A DNA stretch of 64,000 nt, from assembly GCF_029193885.1 (NCBI RefSeq), contig NZ_JARFVB010000002.1, forward strand, positions 248,001-312,000, given 5' to 3'. Position 1 is the first letter of the stretch; every line of letters begins with the position of its first letter. Below the pieces are notes generated by a model, which had not been told where the DNA came from, ran no database searches, and was given only the letters and a program-made list of their open reading frames with translations. The stretch is from Flagellimonas yonaguniensis. GTDB lineage: Bacteria > Bacteroidota > Bacteroidia > Flavobacteriales > Flavobacteriaceae. The position numbers and the translations under genes are program-made. Below, one piece after another: positions 43,291 to 53,549 of this stretch.

Positions 43291-45285
43291 CTAATCAACA
43301 TTATCGTGCAAAAAAGAGTTATTGGAACGTAACTGTAAATCATCGTTGCTATCCTCTCCCAAGCTGGTCCTGGACACTTTCTGTTCCTTTGGAACATCGT
43401 TCAAGTCCACTCCTTGGCGCTTATATGCCGGCTCTTTTTCTATATCATCTATACTGCTCCTATTGTTTTGGAACTTGTAATTGAAGTTTTTCAACTTTCT
43501 CCTACGTTCATCGGCTCGATCTTTCAAGATATCGCTGATGGAACTGTTCATGGGATCTAGACTGCTTGTGGTCTCTTCATTTTTCCCAGAACCTTCACTT
43601 TTTTCTTCGACCTTTATCTCCTTCTTTTCAAAAACAAGCTCGTTCTCCACCATTTTTGGCTCATGCGTCTCTGCTTTTGATTTAGCTCCAGTCAATTTTT
43701 CCTCCAACTCCATGTACTCTTGAAGGTCGTATCTGGTCTCTCCCTCTTTCTTGTATTCCAAAACAGGCTTTACCTCCACATAATCGTTCACTTCCACATC
43801 TCCCAAACCATCATCCAAGTTAAAGGTTACTGTATGTTCTTTCTCGTCCTCTTCTTCAACTTGATTCAGTGGCATATCAAAACTCAAGGTAAACTGATCT
43901 TCGTTGCTCTTTGCGGGCACTTCCTCTGCATCAACTACATCAATATTGTTGATTACATTCTTGGCTTCGATAATGACAAAGTCATCCTCTATTGGCTCAG
44001 CGACCACTTCTTCGTAGAACACATTGAAATTTCTGATGTAGTTGGTCGTTGGAATCAAGTCAGGGTCTTTAGCCTCGACTTTAGGTGCGATCTCCTCTTG
44101 CTCATCTTCCATATCCAAGGTATGTTTCACCACTTGTGGTTCTGGTTCGGGCGTTGGTTCTGGTTCGGGAACTGGAGTTTTTTCTACTTTAACTTCCTGT
44201 ACCGATGTAGCCTCCGGAGTAAGGTCTTGTTCAGCGGTTTGCTCATCTTCCAAAGTATAGAATACTTTTTTGGACTCAGTATTCACAATGTTGTCCTGTT
44301 GGTCCACATTAAACCCCGTAGCGATTACAGTAACCGCTATGGCTTCTCCAAGCGCTTCGTCCTCGCCCACACCCATAATGATGTTGGCTCCGTGACCAGC
44401 TTCGATTTGGATATGATCATTGATCTCGCCAATTTCATCGATAGTGATTTCTTGAGAACCGGAAACAATGAGCAACAATACGTTTTTAGCACCGTTTATC
44501 TTGTTATCGTTCAACAATGGTGAATCCAATGCCTTCATAATGGCCTCGGTGGCTCTTGCTGAGCCAGATGCTGCAGCTGACCCCATGATGGCCGTACCAC
44601 TATTGGAAAGTACTGTCTTGGCATCCCTAAGGTCAATATTTTGTGTATAGTGATGGGTTATTACCTCTGCGATACCCCTTGCCGCAGTGGCCAAAACCTC
44701 ATCCGCCTTTGAGAAACCGGCCTTAAACCCAAGATTGCCATATACTTCCCTAAGCTTATTGTTGTTGATCACAATCAAGGAATCCACGTTGGCACGTAGT
44801 TTTTCTATCCCCATTTGTGCTTGCTTATTACGCATGGCCCCTTCGAACTGGAACGGCATGGTAACGATACCAACCGTAAGAACATCCATTTCTTTGGCAA
44901 TCTTTGCAATAACGGGAGCTGCTCCTGTACCGGTACCACCACCCATTCCTGCGGTAATGAATGCCATTTTGGTATTGTGCTCCAACATGGCCTTTAAATC
45001 TTCCATGCTTTCCAAAGCGGCTTGCTCTCCAACTTCGGGGTTGGCTCCTGCACCCAATCCTTCGGTAAGGGAAACCCCTAATTGGATCTTGTTGGGTACT
45101 GAACTGTTTTGTAATGCCTGGGCATCGGTGTTGCAGATTACAAAATCCACTCCATTGATACCGGCCTGAAACATGTGGTTGATAGCGTTGCTTCCGCCAC
45201 CGCCGACTCCAATAACTTTAATTACGTTGCTCTTGTTCTTGGGCAAATCAAAAGCGATGTTGTCAAATTCAGTGTTCTTACTCAT
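43291..45285 (-). CDS. ftsZ: cell division GTPase FtsZ, with long C-terminal linker
   Basis: Tubulin-like GTPase that forms the division ring. The N-terminal globular domain (about 1-325) has VIKVIGVGGGGSNAINHMF and the tubulin signature GMGGGTGTGAAP. It is followed by an unusually long region of about 320 residues rich in Glu, Val, Pro and Asp (including EPEPTPEPEPQ), probably disordered, and then a conserved tail ending NNSFLHDNVD. 664 residues against 383 in E. coli; long linkers are usual in Flavobacteriia. Last gene of the dcw cluster. Confidence 0.97.
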   Translation of the reverse strand: MSKNTEFDNIAFDLPKNKSNVIKVIGVGGGGSNAINHMFQAGINGVDFVICNTDAQALQNSSVPNKIQLGVSLTEGLGAGANPEVGEQAALESMEDLKAMLEHNTKMAFITAGMGGGTGTGAAPVIAKIAKEMDVLTVGIVTMPFQFEGAMRNKQAQMGIEKLRANVDSLIVINNNKLREVYGNLGFKAGFSKADEVLATAARGIAEVITHHYTQNIDLRDAKTVLSNSGTAIMGSAAASGSARATEAIMKALDSPLLNDNKINGAKNVLLLIVSGSQEITIDEIGEINDHIQIEAGHGANIIMGVGEDEALGEAIAVTVIATGFNVDQQDNIVNTESKKVFYTLEDEQTAEQDLTPEATSVQEVKVEKTPVPEPEPTPEPEPQVVKHTLDMEDEQEEIAPKVEAKDPDLIPTTNYIRNFNVFYEEVVAEPIEDDFVIIEAKNVINNIDVVDAEEVPAKSNEDQFTLSFDMPLNQVEEEDEKEHTVTFNLDDGLGDVEVNDYVEVKPVLEYKKEGETRYDLQEYMELEEKLTGAKSKAETHEPKMVENELVFEKKEIKVEEKSEGSGKNEETTSSLDPMNSSISDILKDRADERRRKLKNFNYKFQNNRSSIDDIEKEPAYKRQGVDLNDVPKEQKVSRTSLGEDSNDDLQLRSNNSFLHDNVD

Positions 45286-45312
45286 GACAGTTGTGTTTCT
45301 CTTATGGGGTTA

Positions 45313-46641
45313 TTATTCTGCGTTGTCCAAAAAGTCCTTCAACTTTTCTGACCATTTGTCAAAAATGGATTTTCTCTCAGTATGTGAAGCCACATTTGTC
45401 TTGGCTCCCATATCGTGTTCTTGGCCTACCAAAACCTCTTCTTGGTGTGCCTCTTCTTGGTGCACTACTTGGTTTTTCTTTTCAGCCTCCAAGGAATTCA
45501 TCAGCAATCCAACAGCCGTTGCGTACAATGGGCTTGCGACCTCCTCGTCCGAATCACCGGCAAGATGCTCGTTGGGATAACCGATTCTTGTGTCCATACC
45601 AGTAATGTATTCCACCAGTTGCTTTAAATGTTTCAACTGGCTTCCTCCACCTGTAAGTACAATTCCCGCGATCAATTTTTTCTTTTGCTCCTCGTGTCCG
45701 TAGTTTTTGATTTCCACATACACCTGTTCCACGATTTCCACCACACGGGCGTGGATGATCTTGGAAAGGTTCTTCAATGTGATTTCTTTGGGCTCACGAC
45801 CTCTTAGTCCAGGAATGGAAACAATTTCATTGTCCTTGTTCTCCCCTGGCCAAGCGGAACCGAATTTTATTTTCAATAGTTCGGCCTGCTTCTCGATGAT
45901 GGAGCAGCCCTCTTTGATATCCTCGGTAATTACGTTACCCCCAAATGGAATTACGGAAGTGTGACGGATAATGCCATCCTTAAAAATGGCCAGATCCGTG
46001 GTTCCACCACCTATATCAATCAAAGCAACACCAGCCTCTTTTTCTTCCTGACTCAAAACCGCATCAGCGGACGCCAAAGGTTCCAATGTAATATTCCCCA
46101 AGTCCAATCCAGCACTTTTGATACATCTGCCAATGTTTTTAATGGATGACACCTGTCCCACCACTACATGAAAATTGGCTTCCAATCGACCACCGTACAT
46201 CCCTACAGGTTCCTTTATTTCAGACTGGCCGTCCACTTTATACTCTTGTGGCAACACGTGGATGATTTCCTCACCGGGAAGCATTACCAATTTGTAAACT
46301 TGGTTGCACAATTTGTCCAAATCCTCATTGTCTATGACCTCTTCAGAATTGGGTCTTGTGATATAATCGCTGTGGTGCAAGCTGCGAATATGCTGACCAG
46401 CAATACCCACGACCACGGAACCTATTTTAAGGCCCGAATTCAATTCGGCCTGTTCCACCGCCTGCTGAATAGACGAGATGGTCTGTGTGATATTGTTGAC
46501 CACTCCGCGATGAACACCCAAACTTTTAGACCGTCCAGTGCCCAAAATCTCAATTTTTCCATACTCATTTTCCCTACCGATGATCGCTACGATCTTGGTA
46601 GTTCCAATATCCAACCCAACTGAATAATTACCTTGTTCCAT
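45313..46641 (-). CDS. ftsA: cell division protein FtsA
   Basis: Actin-like ATPase that tethers FtsZ to the membrane. YSVGLDIGTTKIVAIIGRE (phosphate 1), ALIDIGGGTTDLAIF (phosphate 2) and GIVLTGGGSQL (adenosine) are present, with the 1C domain between. The C-terminal end KWSEKLKDFLDNAE is a plausible amphipathic membrane-targeting helix. 442 residues. Confidence 0.97.
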   Translation of the reverse strand: MEQGNYSVGLDIGTTKIVAIIGRENEYGKIEILGTGRSKSLGVHRGVVNNITQTISSIQQAVEQAELNSGLKIGSVVVGIAGQHIRSLHHSDYITRPNSEEVIDNEDLDKLCNQVYKLVMLPGEEIIHVLPQEYKVDGQSEIKEPVGMYGGRLEANFHVVVGQVSSIKNIGRCIKSAGLDLGNITLEPLASADAVLSQEEKEAGVALIDIGGGTTDLAIFKDGIIRHTSVIPFGGNVITEDIKEGCSIIEKQAELLKIKFGSAWPGENKDNEIVSIPGLRGREPKEITLKNLSKIIHARVVEIVEQVYVEIKNYGHEEQKKKLIAGIVLTGGGSQLKHLKQLVEYITGMDTRIGYPNEHLAGDSDEEVASPLYATAVGLLMNSLEAEKKNQVVHQEEAHQEEVLVGQEHDMGAKTNVASHTERKSIFDKWSEKLKDFLDNAE

Positions 46642-46644
46642 ACT

Positions 46645-47364
46645 TTAAATTTTGGTGCAAACCACTTGATTGTTGAATTCCAAACTAACTGTTGCATACT
46701 CTTCCAAGGAATTGTCCTTGGCGGCCTTAGCATAAAAGGCCATAAAATTGCTGAACTTCTTGTTCAGGTTATCCACTCCGCCCAAATTCACCACAAAGTT
46801 TTCCATGCGGAACTTAAGCTGATATTTTCCTTCGTCCTCAATATGTATCCCGATGATGTTCTTTCTCAGGAAATCATCATTGTTGATATAGTCCAAAATC
46901 ACATAGGCATCCTCAAGGGTTTTCCCTGTAATCTTTCCAGTGATTATCGGGACCCTTGCCGAATGATACCTTGACAATGGCATACGCTCCCCTTGATCAT
47001 CCAAATAAAATTTGGAGACACCTTCTATTCTTCCAATTGGCTTTCGCTGGACAATCTTGGATACAAGTTCCCCGTTCACAGTTAGATAGACCTGGGCATT
47101 TTTGACCATATCATTGGATAGTATAACCTCCTCTATAGTATTCAAAACTAACTGTTCTTTGGGCGTATTCTCTAGGGCTCCGTAATTTTGTATTAACAAT
47201 TTATTAACCGCATCCTCAGTTAAATACAAATTGTTTTCACCAACGAATTTCACAGTGACATTTTCAACCTTTTTGCCTTGGTTTCTTTCATCGGCAAAAC
47301 CGTAAAGCGCAACTACGGCAACCGACAAAACTGACAGCTTGATGTAATCCCAATTAATGCGCAT
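46645..47364 (-). CDS. ftsQ: cell division protein FtsQ
   Basis: Single-pass bitopic septal protein. Short cytoplasmic N terminus, TM (IKLSVLSVAVVALYGFA), then a POTRA-like periplasmic domain (VKFVGENNLYLTEDAVNKLL). 239 residues. Sequence is weakly conserved as usual for FtsQ/DivIB; the position between murC and ftsA supports the call. Overlaps the murC end by 11 bp. Confidence 0.9.
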   Translation of the reverse strand: MRINWDYIKLSVLSVAVVALYGFADERNQGKKVENVTVKFVGENNLYLTEDAVNKLLIQNYGALENTPKEQLVLNTIEEVILSNDMVKNAQVYLTVNGELVSKIVQRKPIGRIEGVSKFYLDDQGERMPLSRYHSARVPIITGKITGKTLEDAYVILDYINNDDFLRKNIIGIHIEDEGKYQLKFRMENFVVNLGGVDNLNKKFSNFMAFYAKAAKDNSLEEYATVSLEFNNQVVCTKI

Positions 47365-48703
47365 AACTCAGTTGTTTTTTGATTTTTGGTACTTCCATTC
47401 CAATATCCCCCGCACCAAGAGCAACCAAGACCCCTGTCGTACAGTTCTTTATCTCCTCCAATAATGTTGATTTCGAAATCAGTTTTTTATTGGGGTTCTC
47501 TATTTTGTCCAATAGCCACTGAGAGGTGACTCCTTCGATGGGCTCTTCCCTAGCAGGGTAAATATCCAGTAGGATGATTTCATCAAAATCCGATAGACTT
47601 GCTGCAAAATCATCTGCAAAATCCTTTGTTCTGGAAAAAAGATGGGGTTGAAATATCACGGTTACCTTTTGCCCTGCATGCATTTCTCGAATCGCCTGAT
47701 GCACCGCACTGATTTCTGTGGGATGATGAGCGTAATCGTCGATAAACACAAAATCTTTTTCCTTGATCTGATACGAGAACCTACGTTGCACCCCTTTAAA
47801 AGTTGCCAAAGCCTCGGCAAGGCGATGTGGTGGGCAACCCGTTTGCACCGCCATCGCAAAAGCGGCCAATCCATTGAGCAAATTGTGTCTTCCAGGCTTG
47901 TTGAACTTGACTTTCTTGATGACCTCGGAAGGCGTTACGAGATCAAATATGTAGGCTCCATGTTCAATTTCAATATTTTCGATACAGTAATCGGCACCAT
48001 CGTCAATCCCAAAAGTGATTCCCTCCAAAGGAAGTCCCTTACGCACAAACAACTTCCCTCCCGGCTTGATTTTTTCAATAAATTCATGGAACGAACGCTC
48101 CAATTCTTCTTTGGTGCCATAAATGTCCAAGTGGTCAGCATCCATCGATGTAATGCAGGCAACTGTTGGCGACAACCGTAAAAACGAACGATCGAACTCA
48201 TCTGCCTCCACTACGGAATATTCCGTGCCATCCAGCACAAAGTTACTGTCAAAATCTTCGGAAATACCACCTAAAAATGCTGTCATCGGCATCTCACATT
48301 CTTTGAGCAGATGTGCCAATATGCACGTAGTGGTCGTTTTTCCATGTGTACCTGCTACAGCCAAGCAAAATGAATCTTTGGTAATAATTCCGAGTACCTC
48401 GGAACGTTTTTTCAAGTCAAATCCCTGATTCAAATAATACTGATATTCCGAATGCTTTGAAGGCACTGCAGGCGTGTAGACCACTAATGTGTTGGGGTGT
48501 TTGAAGATATCTGAAATCAAATCGACATTATCCTCAAAATGAACCGAAATCCCCTTTTCCTTCAAGCTATCTGTAATAGGTGTCGAAGTGCGATCGTAAC
48601 CGGCCACCTCTTTGCCCACAAACTTGAAGTAGCGCGCCAAGGCAGACATACCTATGCCACCAATGCCGATAAAATAAACGCTATGTATATCCTTCAAATT
48701 CAC
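47354..48703 (-). CDS. murC: UDP-N-acetylmuramate-L-alanine ligase MurC
   Basis: ATP-dependent ligase adding L-Ala to UDP-MurNAc, first step of the peptide stem. N-terminal [20 protein letters not shown] motif [22 protein letters not shown] in [13 protein letters not shown]. 449 residues. The start codon is GTG and overlaps the murG stop as GTGA. Confidence 0.97.
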   Translation of the reverse strand: MNLKDIHSVYFIGIGGIGMSALARYFKFVGKEVAGYDRTSTPITDSLKEKGISVHFEDNVDLISDIFKHPNTLVVYTPAVPSKHSEYQYYLNQGFDLKKRSEVLGIITKDSFCLAVAGTHGKTTTTCILAHLLKECEMPMTAFLGGISEDFDSNFVLDGTEYSVVEADEFDRSFLRLSPTVACITSMDADHLDIYGTKEELERSFHEFIEKIKPGGKLFVRKGLPLEGITFGIDDGADYCIENIEIEHGAYIFDLVTPSEVIKKVKFNKPGRHNLLNGLAAFAMAVQTGCPPHRLAEALATFKGVQRRFSYQIKEKDFVFIDDYAHHPTEISAVHQAIREMHAGQKVTVIFQPHLFSRTKDFADDFAASLSDFDEIILLDIYPAREEPIEGVTSQWLLDKIENPNKKLISKSTLLEEIKNCTTGVLVALGAGDIGMEVPKIKKQLSYAH

Positions 48704-49788
48704 TTCAACAACTTTTCAATTTCGTTCACAATATGTTGTGTGGCCTTGGGCATGGCCATTTTTTTTATATTCTTTCCAAGTGTTTCCCGGGTCTCTTTAG
48801 AACCCATTAAGTCAGAAAAACTTTGTTCAAATTCAGCATCCAACTCATTTTCCCTCAACATAATGGCTGCATCCTTGGATACCAGTGCCATTGCATTTTT
48901 GGTTTGATGGTCCTCGGCCACATTGGGTGATGGGATAAAAATCACAGGTTTACCTACCAAACAAAGCTCTGAAACCGAACCTGCACCCGCCCTTGAAATA
49001 ATGACATCTGCAGCTGCGTAAGCCAATTCCATGCGGTTGACAAAGGCCAACACCTTGACCATATTCGAGCCATATTTTTTGTATTCTTCGTGATACAGTT
49101 TGCCACATTGCCAAAGCACCTGCAATCCTTTTTCTTCAAAAAAATCAAGCTCCTTTTCAATCAATTGATTGATTCGTCTTGCCCCGAGGCTACCACCCAA
49201 CACCAAAACTGTTTTCTTACCTCCATCTAACTGAAAAAATCTTGAAGCTTCATCTTTCCCTTCCTTCAAATCCACTAAATCCGTGCGTATGGGATTGCCG
49301 GTCTTCACAATTTTCTCTTTTGGAAAAAAACGTTCCATCCCATCATAGGCCACACAGATTTTCTCCGCTTTTCCTGCCAATAGTTTGTTGGTGATCCCTG
49401 CAAAGGAATTCTGTTCTTGTAGCACACAGGGAACGCCCGAGCTTTCGGCCATTCGCAACAATGGTCCGCTCGCAAAACCACCCGTACCAATTGCTACGTG
49501 GGGTTTGAATTGTTTCACTATTTTGCGTGCTTCCAACAAACTACTTATCAATTTAAATGGAAACATGAGGTTTTTAAATGTCAGTTTCCGTTGTATTCCA
49601 CTTATCCACAAACCCTTGATTTCATATCCGGCCTGCGGTACTTTTTCCATTTCCATTTTACCCTTGGCTCCAACGAACAAAAATTCTGCATCGGGATATC
49701 TCCTCTTCAACTCGTTCGCTATGGCCACTGCGGGGTAAATATGTCCACCCGTTCCTCCTCCAGAAAGTATAAACCTATAATTGTCCAC
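48700..49788 (-). CDS. murG: lipid II synthase MurG (N-acetylglucosaminyltransferase)
   Basis: GT-B enzyme adding GlcNAc to lipid I at the inner face of the membrane. [33 protein letters not shown] and the UDP-GlcNAc site [20 protein letters not shown] are visible. 362 residues, GTG start, overlapping ftsW by 14 bp. Confidence 0.97.
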   Translation of the reverse strand: MDNYRFILSGGGTGGHIYPAVAIANELKRRYPDAEFLFVGAKGKMEMEKVPQAGYEIKGLWISGIQRKLTFKNLMFPFKLISSLLEARKIVKQFKPHVAIGTGGFASGPLLRMAESSGVPCVLQEQNSFAGITNKLLAGKAEKICVAYDGMERFFPKEKIVKTGNPIRTDLVDLKEGKDEASRFFQLDGGKKTVLVLGGSLGARRINQLIEKELDFFEEKGLQVLWQCGKLYHEEYKKYGSNMVKVLAFVNRMELAYAAADVIISRAGAGSVSELCLVGKPVIFIPSPNVAEDHQTKNAMALVSKDAAIMLRENELDAEFEQSFSDLMGSKETRETLGKNIKKMAMPKATQHIVNEIEKLLK

Positions 49789-50980
49789 TTAATACTTCTA
49801 AAGGATTCGTTTCATCTATTCCTTGGGATTGCTCCTCTAAATTTTCTTTTTTGTTGCTGGCACTCAATACAATTCCAATGGCCATACACGTCATCCAAAT
49901 GGATGTCCCTCCCATACTGATCAATGGTAAAGGTTGACCCGTAACGGGAAACAACTGCACCACCACCGCCATATTGATAAAAGCCTGGAATACAATCGGC
50001 AGCCCGACCCCTATCACCAATAATTTTGAAAAAACCGTTTTTGATGAATGAGCCACGACCACAATTCGGAACAACAATAAGAGATAGAAAAACAACAATG
50101 CTCCTCCTCCCAGCAATCCATATTCTTCAATAATGATGGCAAAAATGAAATCCGAGGTACTCTGGGACAACATATTTTTCATCACACTTTTTCCCGCTCC
50201 TTTGCCAACTACGCCACCCTCCGCCACTGCAATCTGTGCCAAGGTTAATTGGTGTAGATCATCTTTATCGGCTTGTTCCGGATGGATAAACGTTTCTATT
50301 CTCGATTTCCACGTTCCTGCACGCTGCGGCAATACTTCGGGTGCTTTGAACAATACAAACAGAAACATTCCTGCCAGAACGATTCCGGTCCCGATCATGG
50401 CAAATAAATATTTTAAAGGATATCCGCCCAGAAAGCACAATACCAAAGCCATAAAACTGATTATGGCCGCCGTTGAAAAATTTTCGGGCAAAATCAAGAG
50501 TACGACCAATGCCACAGGAAGCCAAAGTGGAAGAATACTTTCTTTGAAAGTTATCTTGACATCTTTGATTTTGGTAAGATACCTAGCTATCCAAATCATC
50601 AAGACCACTGCTGCCAAAGTTGATGTCTGGAAGTTCACCCCGACCAATGGAATCTTAATCCAACGATTTGCCGTTACCCCTCCTATTCGAGTTTCTACAG
50701 TTAAAGTATAGATCAACAATAGTATTACGATAGGCATCGCAATTATGGACAGTCCCTTGAAATAATGCGTAGGTATCCTGTGCACTGCATATATAATACC
50801 AAAGCCCAAAAACAGTAGTACAGCATGTTTTACCAAATGGCCCAATGTGGTTCCGTCACCATTGACGTAAACCAGATTGGTACTGGCACTATACACTGGC
50901 AAAAATGAGAAAAGTGCCAAGAGGGCCACTACACCCCAAATGGCTTTATCACCTTTCAGATTTTTGAATACTCGCAACAC
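49775..50980 (-). CDS. ftsW: septal SEDS glycosyltransferase FtsW
   Basis: Polytopic SEDS-family peptidoglycan polymerase that works with FtsI. About ten hydrophobic segments; SEDS motifs [30 protein letters not shown] and [12 protein letters not shown]. 401 residues, GTG start. Four bases from the murD stop. Confidence 0.95.
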   Translation of the reverse strand: MLRVFKNLKGDKAIWGVVALLALFSFLPVYSASTNLVYVNGDGTTLGHLVKHAVLLFLGFGIIYAVHRIPTHYFKGLSIIAMPIVILLLIYTLTVETRIGGVTANRWIKIPLVGVNFQTSTLAAVVLMIWIARYLTKIKDVKITFKESILPLWLPVALVVLLILPENFSTAAIISFMALVLCFLGGYPLKYLFAMIGTGIVLAGMFLFVLFKAPEVLPQRAGTWKSRIETFIHPEQADKDDLHQLTLAQIAVAEGGVVGKGAGKSVMKNMLSQSTSDFIFAIIIEEYGLLGGGALLFFYLLLLFRIVVVAHSSKTVFSKLLVIGVGLPIVFQAFINMAVVVQLFPVTGQPLPLISMGGTSIWMTCMAIGIVLSASNKKENLEEQSQGIDETNPLEVLSGQL

Positions 50981-50983
50981 GTT

Positions 50984-52318
50984 TTACAGATTTTTTATTG
51001 CATTTTTAAATTGGTCTCCTCTATCCTCATAATTTTTAAAAAGGTCGAAACTGGCACAAGCTGGCGATAACAAAACAGCATCTCCACGTTCCGCAACCTT
51101 GTAGGCAACCTTGACGGCCTCCTCCATGGAAAAAGTTTCGACCATAAGGTCGATTACGTTCCCAAAGGCATCTATCAACTTGGAATTATCCACACCCAAG
51201 CAAATGATCGCCTTTACTTTTTCTCTTACCAGCGGCATCAGCTCGGAATAATCATTTCCTTTATCGACACCTCCAACAATCCAAACAATGGGCTTTTTAA
51301 TGCCGTCCAACGCATAATACGTGGCATTTACATTGGTGGCTTTGGAATCATTGATGTACTCCACATGATTGATTTTCAATACATTCTCCAGTCTGTGGGG
51401 CACGCCCTGAAAAGACTGAATACTCTGGCGAATGGTCTCTTTTCTGACCTTAACCAACATGGCAGCCATGCTTGCCGCCATTGTGTTCTTTACGTTGTGC
51501 TGACCTTCCAAGGCCAAAATATCTTCACTCATTTCCAAGGTTTTATTTTCTAGCTTTATTTTAATCGTTTTGTCTTCCAACCAAGCTCCCTCTTCCAGTT
51601 TTTGTTTCACGGAAAAGGGTAATAATTTTGATTGAACCGGGTGCTTTTTTAGCCAATCCTGAATCACTTCATCATCAGCATCATATATCAGGTAATCATC
51701 TTTATCCTGATTCATCGCTATTCTAAATTTGGATGCGATATAGTTTTCAAACTTGTATTCGTACCTATCCAAATGATCGGGCGTTATGTTAGTGATCATG
51801 GCAATGTGGGGTTTGAAATCCACAATACCGTCCAACTGAAAACTGCTTATTTCCAACACATAGTGGTCAAAATCATTTTCAGCAACCATTTTAGCATAGC
51901 TATCGCCTATATTGCCCGCCATCCCCACATTGAGCCCACCATCCTTTAAAATATGGTTGGTCAACATGGTGGTTGTGGTTTTTCCGTTGCTTCCCGTGAT
52001 TCCAATCAAGGTTGCATCGGTATATTTGGATGCGAACTCTATTTCTGAAATTACCGGAACACCTTTTTCCACCAATGCTTTTACCAAAGGCACTTTATCA
52101 GGAATACCTGGACTCTTCATTACCAAATCGGCGTTCAGAATCTTGGCTTCGGTATGCTCACCGGACTCCCATTCAATCTCAAAATGTTCAAGAACCTTTT
52201 TATACTTTTCTTTAATTTCACCTTTGTCAGAGACAAATACCTCAAATCCTTTTTGCTTTCCCAAGATGGCAGTTCCAACGCCACTTTCTCCTCCTCCAAG
52301 TATCACCAAGCGGCCCAT
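50984..52318 (-). CDS. murD: UDP-N-acetylmuramoyl-L-alanine-D-glutamate ligase MurD
   Basis: Adds D-Glu to UDP-MurNAc-L-Ala. N-terminal VILGGGESGVGTAILGK, ATP motif GITGSNGKTTTTMLTNH, then NDSKATN and the C-terminal LLSPACASFDLFKNYEDRG, all standard for MurD. 444 residues; two bases separate its ATG from the mraY stop. Confidence 0.97.
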   Translation of the reverse strand: MGRLVILGGGESGVGTAILGKQKGFEVFVSDKGEIKEKYKKVLEHFEIEWESGEHTEAKILNADLVMKSPGIPDKVPLVKALVEKGVPVISEIEFASKYTDATLIGITGSNGKTTTTMLTNHILKDGGLNVGMAGNIGDSYAKMVAENDFDHYVLEISSFQLDGIVDFKPHIAMITNITPDHLDRYEYKFENYIASKFRIAMNQDKDDYLIYDADDEVIQDWLKKHPVQSKLLPFSVKQKLEEGAWLEDKTIKIKLENKTLEMSEDILALEGQHNVKNTMAASMAAMLVKVRKETIRQSIQSFQGVPHRLENVLKINHVEYINDSKATNVNATYYALDGIKKPIVWIVGGVDKGNDYSELMPLVREKVKAIICLGVDNSKLIDAFGNVIDLMVETFSMEEAVKVAYKVAERGDAVLLSPACASFDLFKNYEDRGDQFKNAIKNL

Positions 52319-52320
52319 TT

Positions 52321-53541
52321 CTATCGAATTTTAAGAGTGACGATGCTGATTATGGCCAACATGATTCCTATAATCCAAAAACGGGTCACTATTTTACTCT
52401 CGTGATATGATTTCTTCTGATAGTGATGGTGCAATGGCGCCATCAAGAATATGCGCTTTCCCTCTCCATATTTTTTCTTGGTATGCTTGAAATAGCCCAC
52501 CTGTAGCATAACCGATAAAGACTCGGCAAAGAAGATTCCACATAATATTGGAATCAACAATTCTTTTCTTACGATAATGGCAATCACAGCAATGACACCT
52601 CCAATGGTCAAACTCCCTGTATCTCCCATAAATACTTGTGCGGGATAGGTATTGTACCATAAAAATCCGACTAAAGCCCCAACAAATGCCGCAATAAAGA
52701 CCACTAATTCCCCCACTCTGGGCAGATAAAAAATGTCCAAATAGTCAGAGAATTGTATGTTACCGGATACCCAGGCAAAAATCCCCAGTGTCAATACAAT
52801 TATGGCCGATGAGCCCGCTGCCAAACCATCGATACCATCGGTAAGGTTGGCACCATTGGAGACGGCCGTAACAATCAAAATTACCACTGGCACAAATATG
52901 AGCCATGCATATTCTTCCATTCCTTCGCCCATCCAAGAAATAAAATCCGTATAGTCCAATTCATTGTTCTTAAAAAATGGGACATTGGTTCGAAGTGTTT
53001 TTGTCTCCTCTCCAAATACGTTTTCCACCTTAAAATTTTCGGTAATGGTGGTCGTATCCTTCTCCTTGATGGTAACCGCAGGATGGAAATAGAGCGTTAA
53101 ACCAACGATCAGTCCCAATCCCACTTGACCCATGACCTTAAATCTTCCTTTAAGTCCTTTTTTATCTTTTTTAAAGATTTTTATGTAATCGTCAATAAAC
53201 CCGATGATGCCCATCCAAATGGTGGTCACTATCAGCAGGATGACATAAATATTTTTGATATCCGCAAAAAGAATCACGGGCAATAAGGTGGACATGATAA
53301 TGATCAATCCTCCCATGGTAGGCGTTCCAGCTTTCTGTTTTTGTCCCTCCAAACCTAAATCACGGATACTTTCCCCTATTTGTTTCTTCTGCAAGAACAG
53401 TATGATCCGTTTTCCGTAGACCATGGCAATCAATAGGGACAACAACACGGACAATGCAGCCCTGAACGTAAGGAACTGAAAAAGCCCCGCGCCTGGCAGT
53501 TGGTATTGCTTCTCTAAAAATTCGAACAAGTAGTATAACAT
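52321..53541 (-). CDS. mraY: phospho-MurNAc-pentapeptide transferase MraY
   Basis: Integral-membrane enzyme that makes lipid I from UDP-MurNAc-pentapeptide and undecaprenyl phosphate. Motifs: [25 protein letters not shown] (catalytic Asp pair), [12 protein letters not shown] and [14 protein letters not shown]. At 406 residues it is longer than the E. coli protein (360) because of an extra segment around residues 160-220 ([17 protein letters not shown] region), a feature of Bacteroidota MraY. Confidence 0.96.
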   Translation of the reverse strand: MLYYLFEFLEKQYQLPGAGLFQFLTFRAALSVLLSLLIAMVYGKRIILFLQKKQIGESIRDLGLEGQKQKAGTPTMGGLIIIMSTLLPVILFADIKNIYVILLIVTTIWMGIIGFIDDYIKIFKKDKKGLKGRFKVMGQVGLGLIVGLTLYFHPAVTIKEKDTTTITENFKVENVFGEETKTLRTNVPFFKNNELDYTDFISWMGEGMEEYAWLIFVPVVILIVTAVSNGANLTDGIDGLAAGSSAIIVLTLGIFAWVSGNIQFSDYLDIFYLPRVGELVVFIAAFVGALVGFLWYNTYPAQVFMGDTGSLTIGGVIAVIAIIVRKELLIPILCGIFFAESLSVMLQVGYFKHTKKKYGEGKRIFLMAPLHHHYQKKSYHESKIVTRFWIIGIMLAIISIVTLKIR

Positions 53542-53549
53542 GGACTACA

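Noticed and set aside
43720-44523. Long ORF (267 codons) antisense to ftsZ
   Set aside because: It lies opposite the acidic low-complexity linker of ftsZ, whose codon bias opens antisense frames. The peptide has no recognisable domain.
45415-46623. Series of plus-strand ORFs opposite ftsA
   Set aside because: Shadows in other frames of a highly conserved gene.
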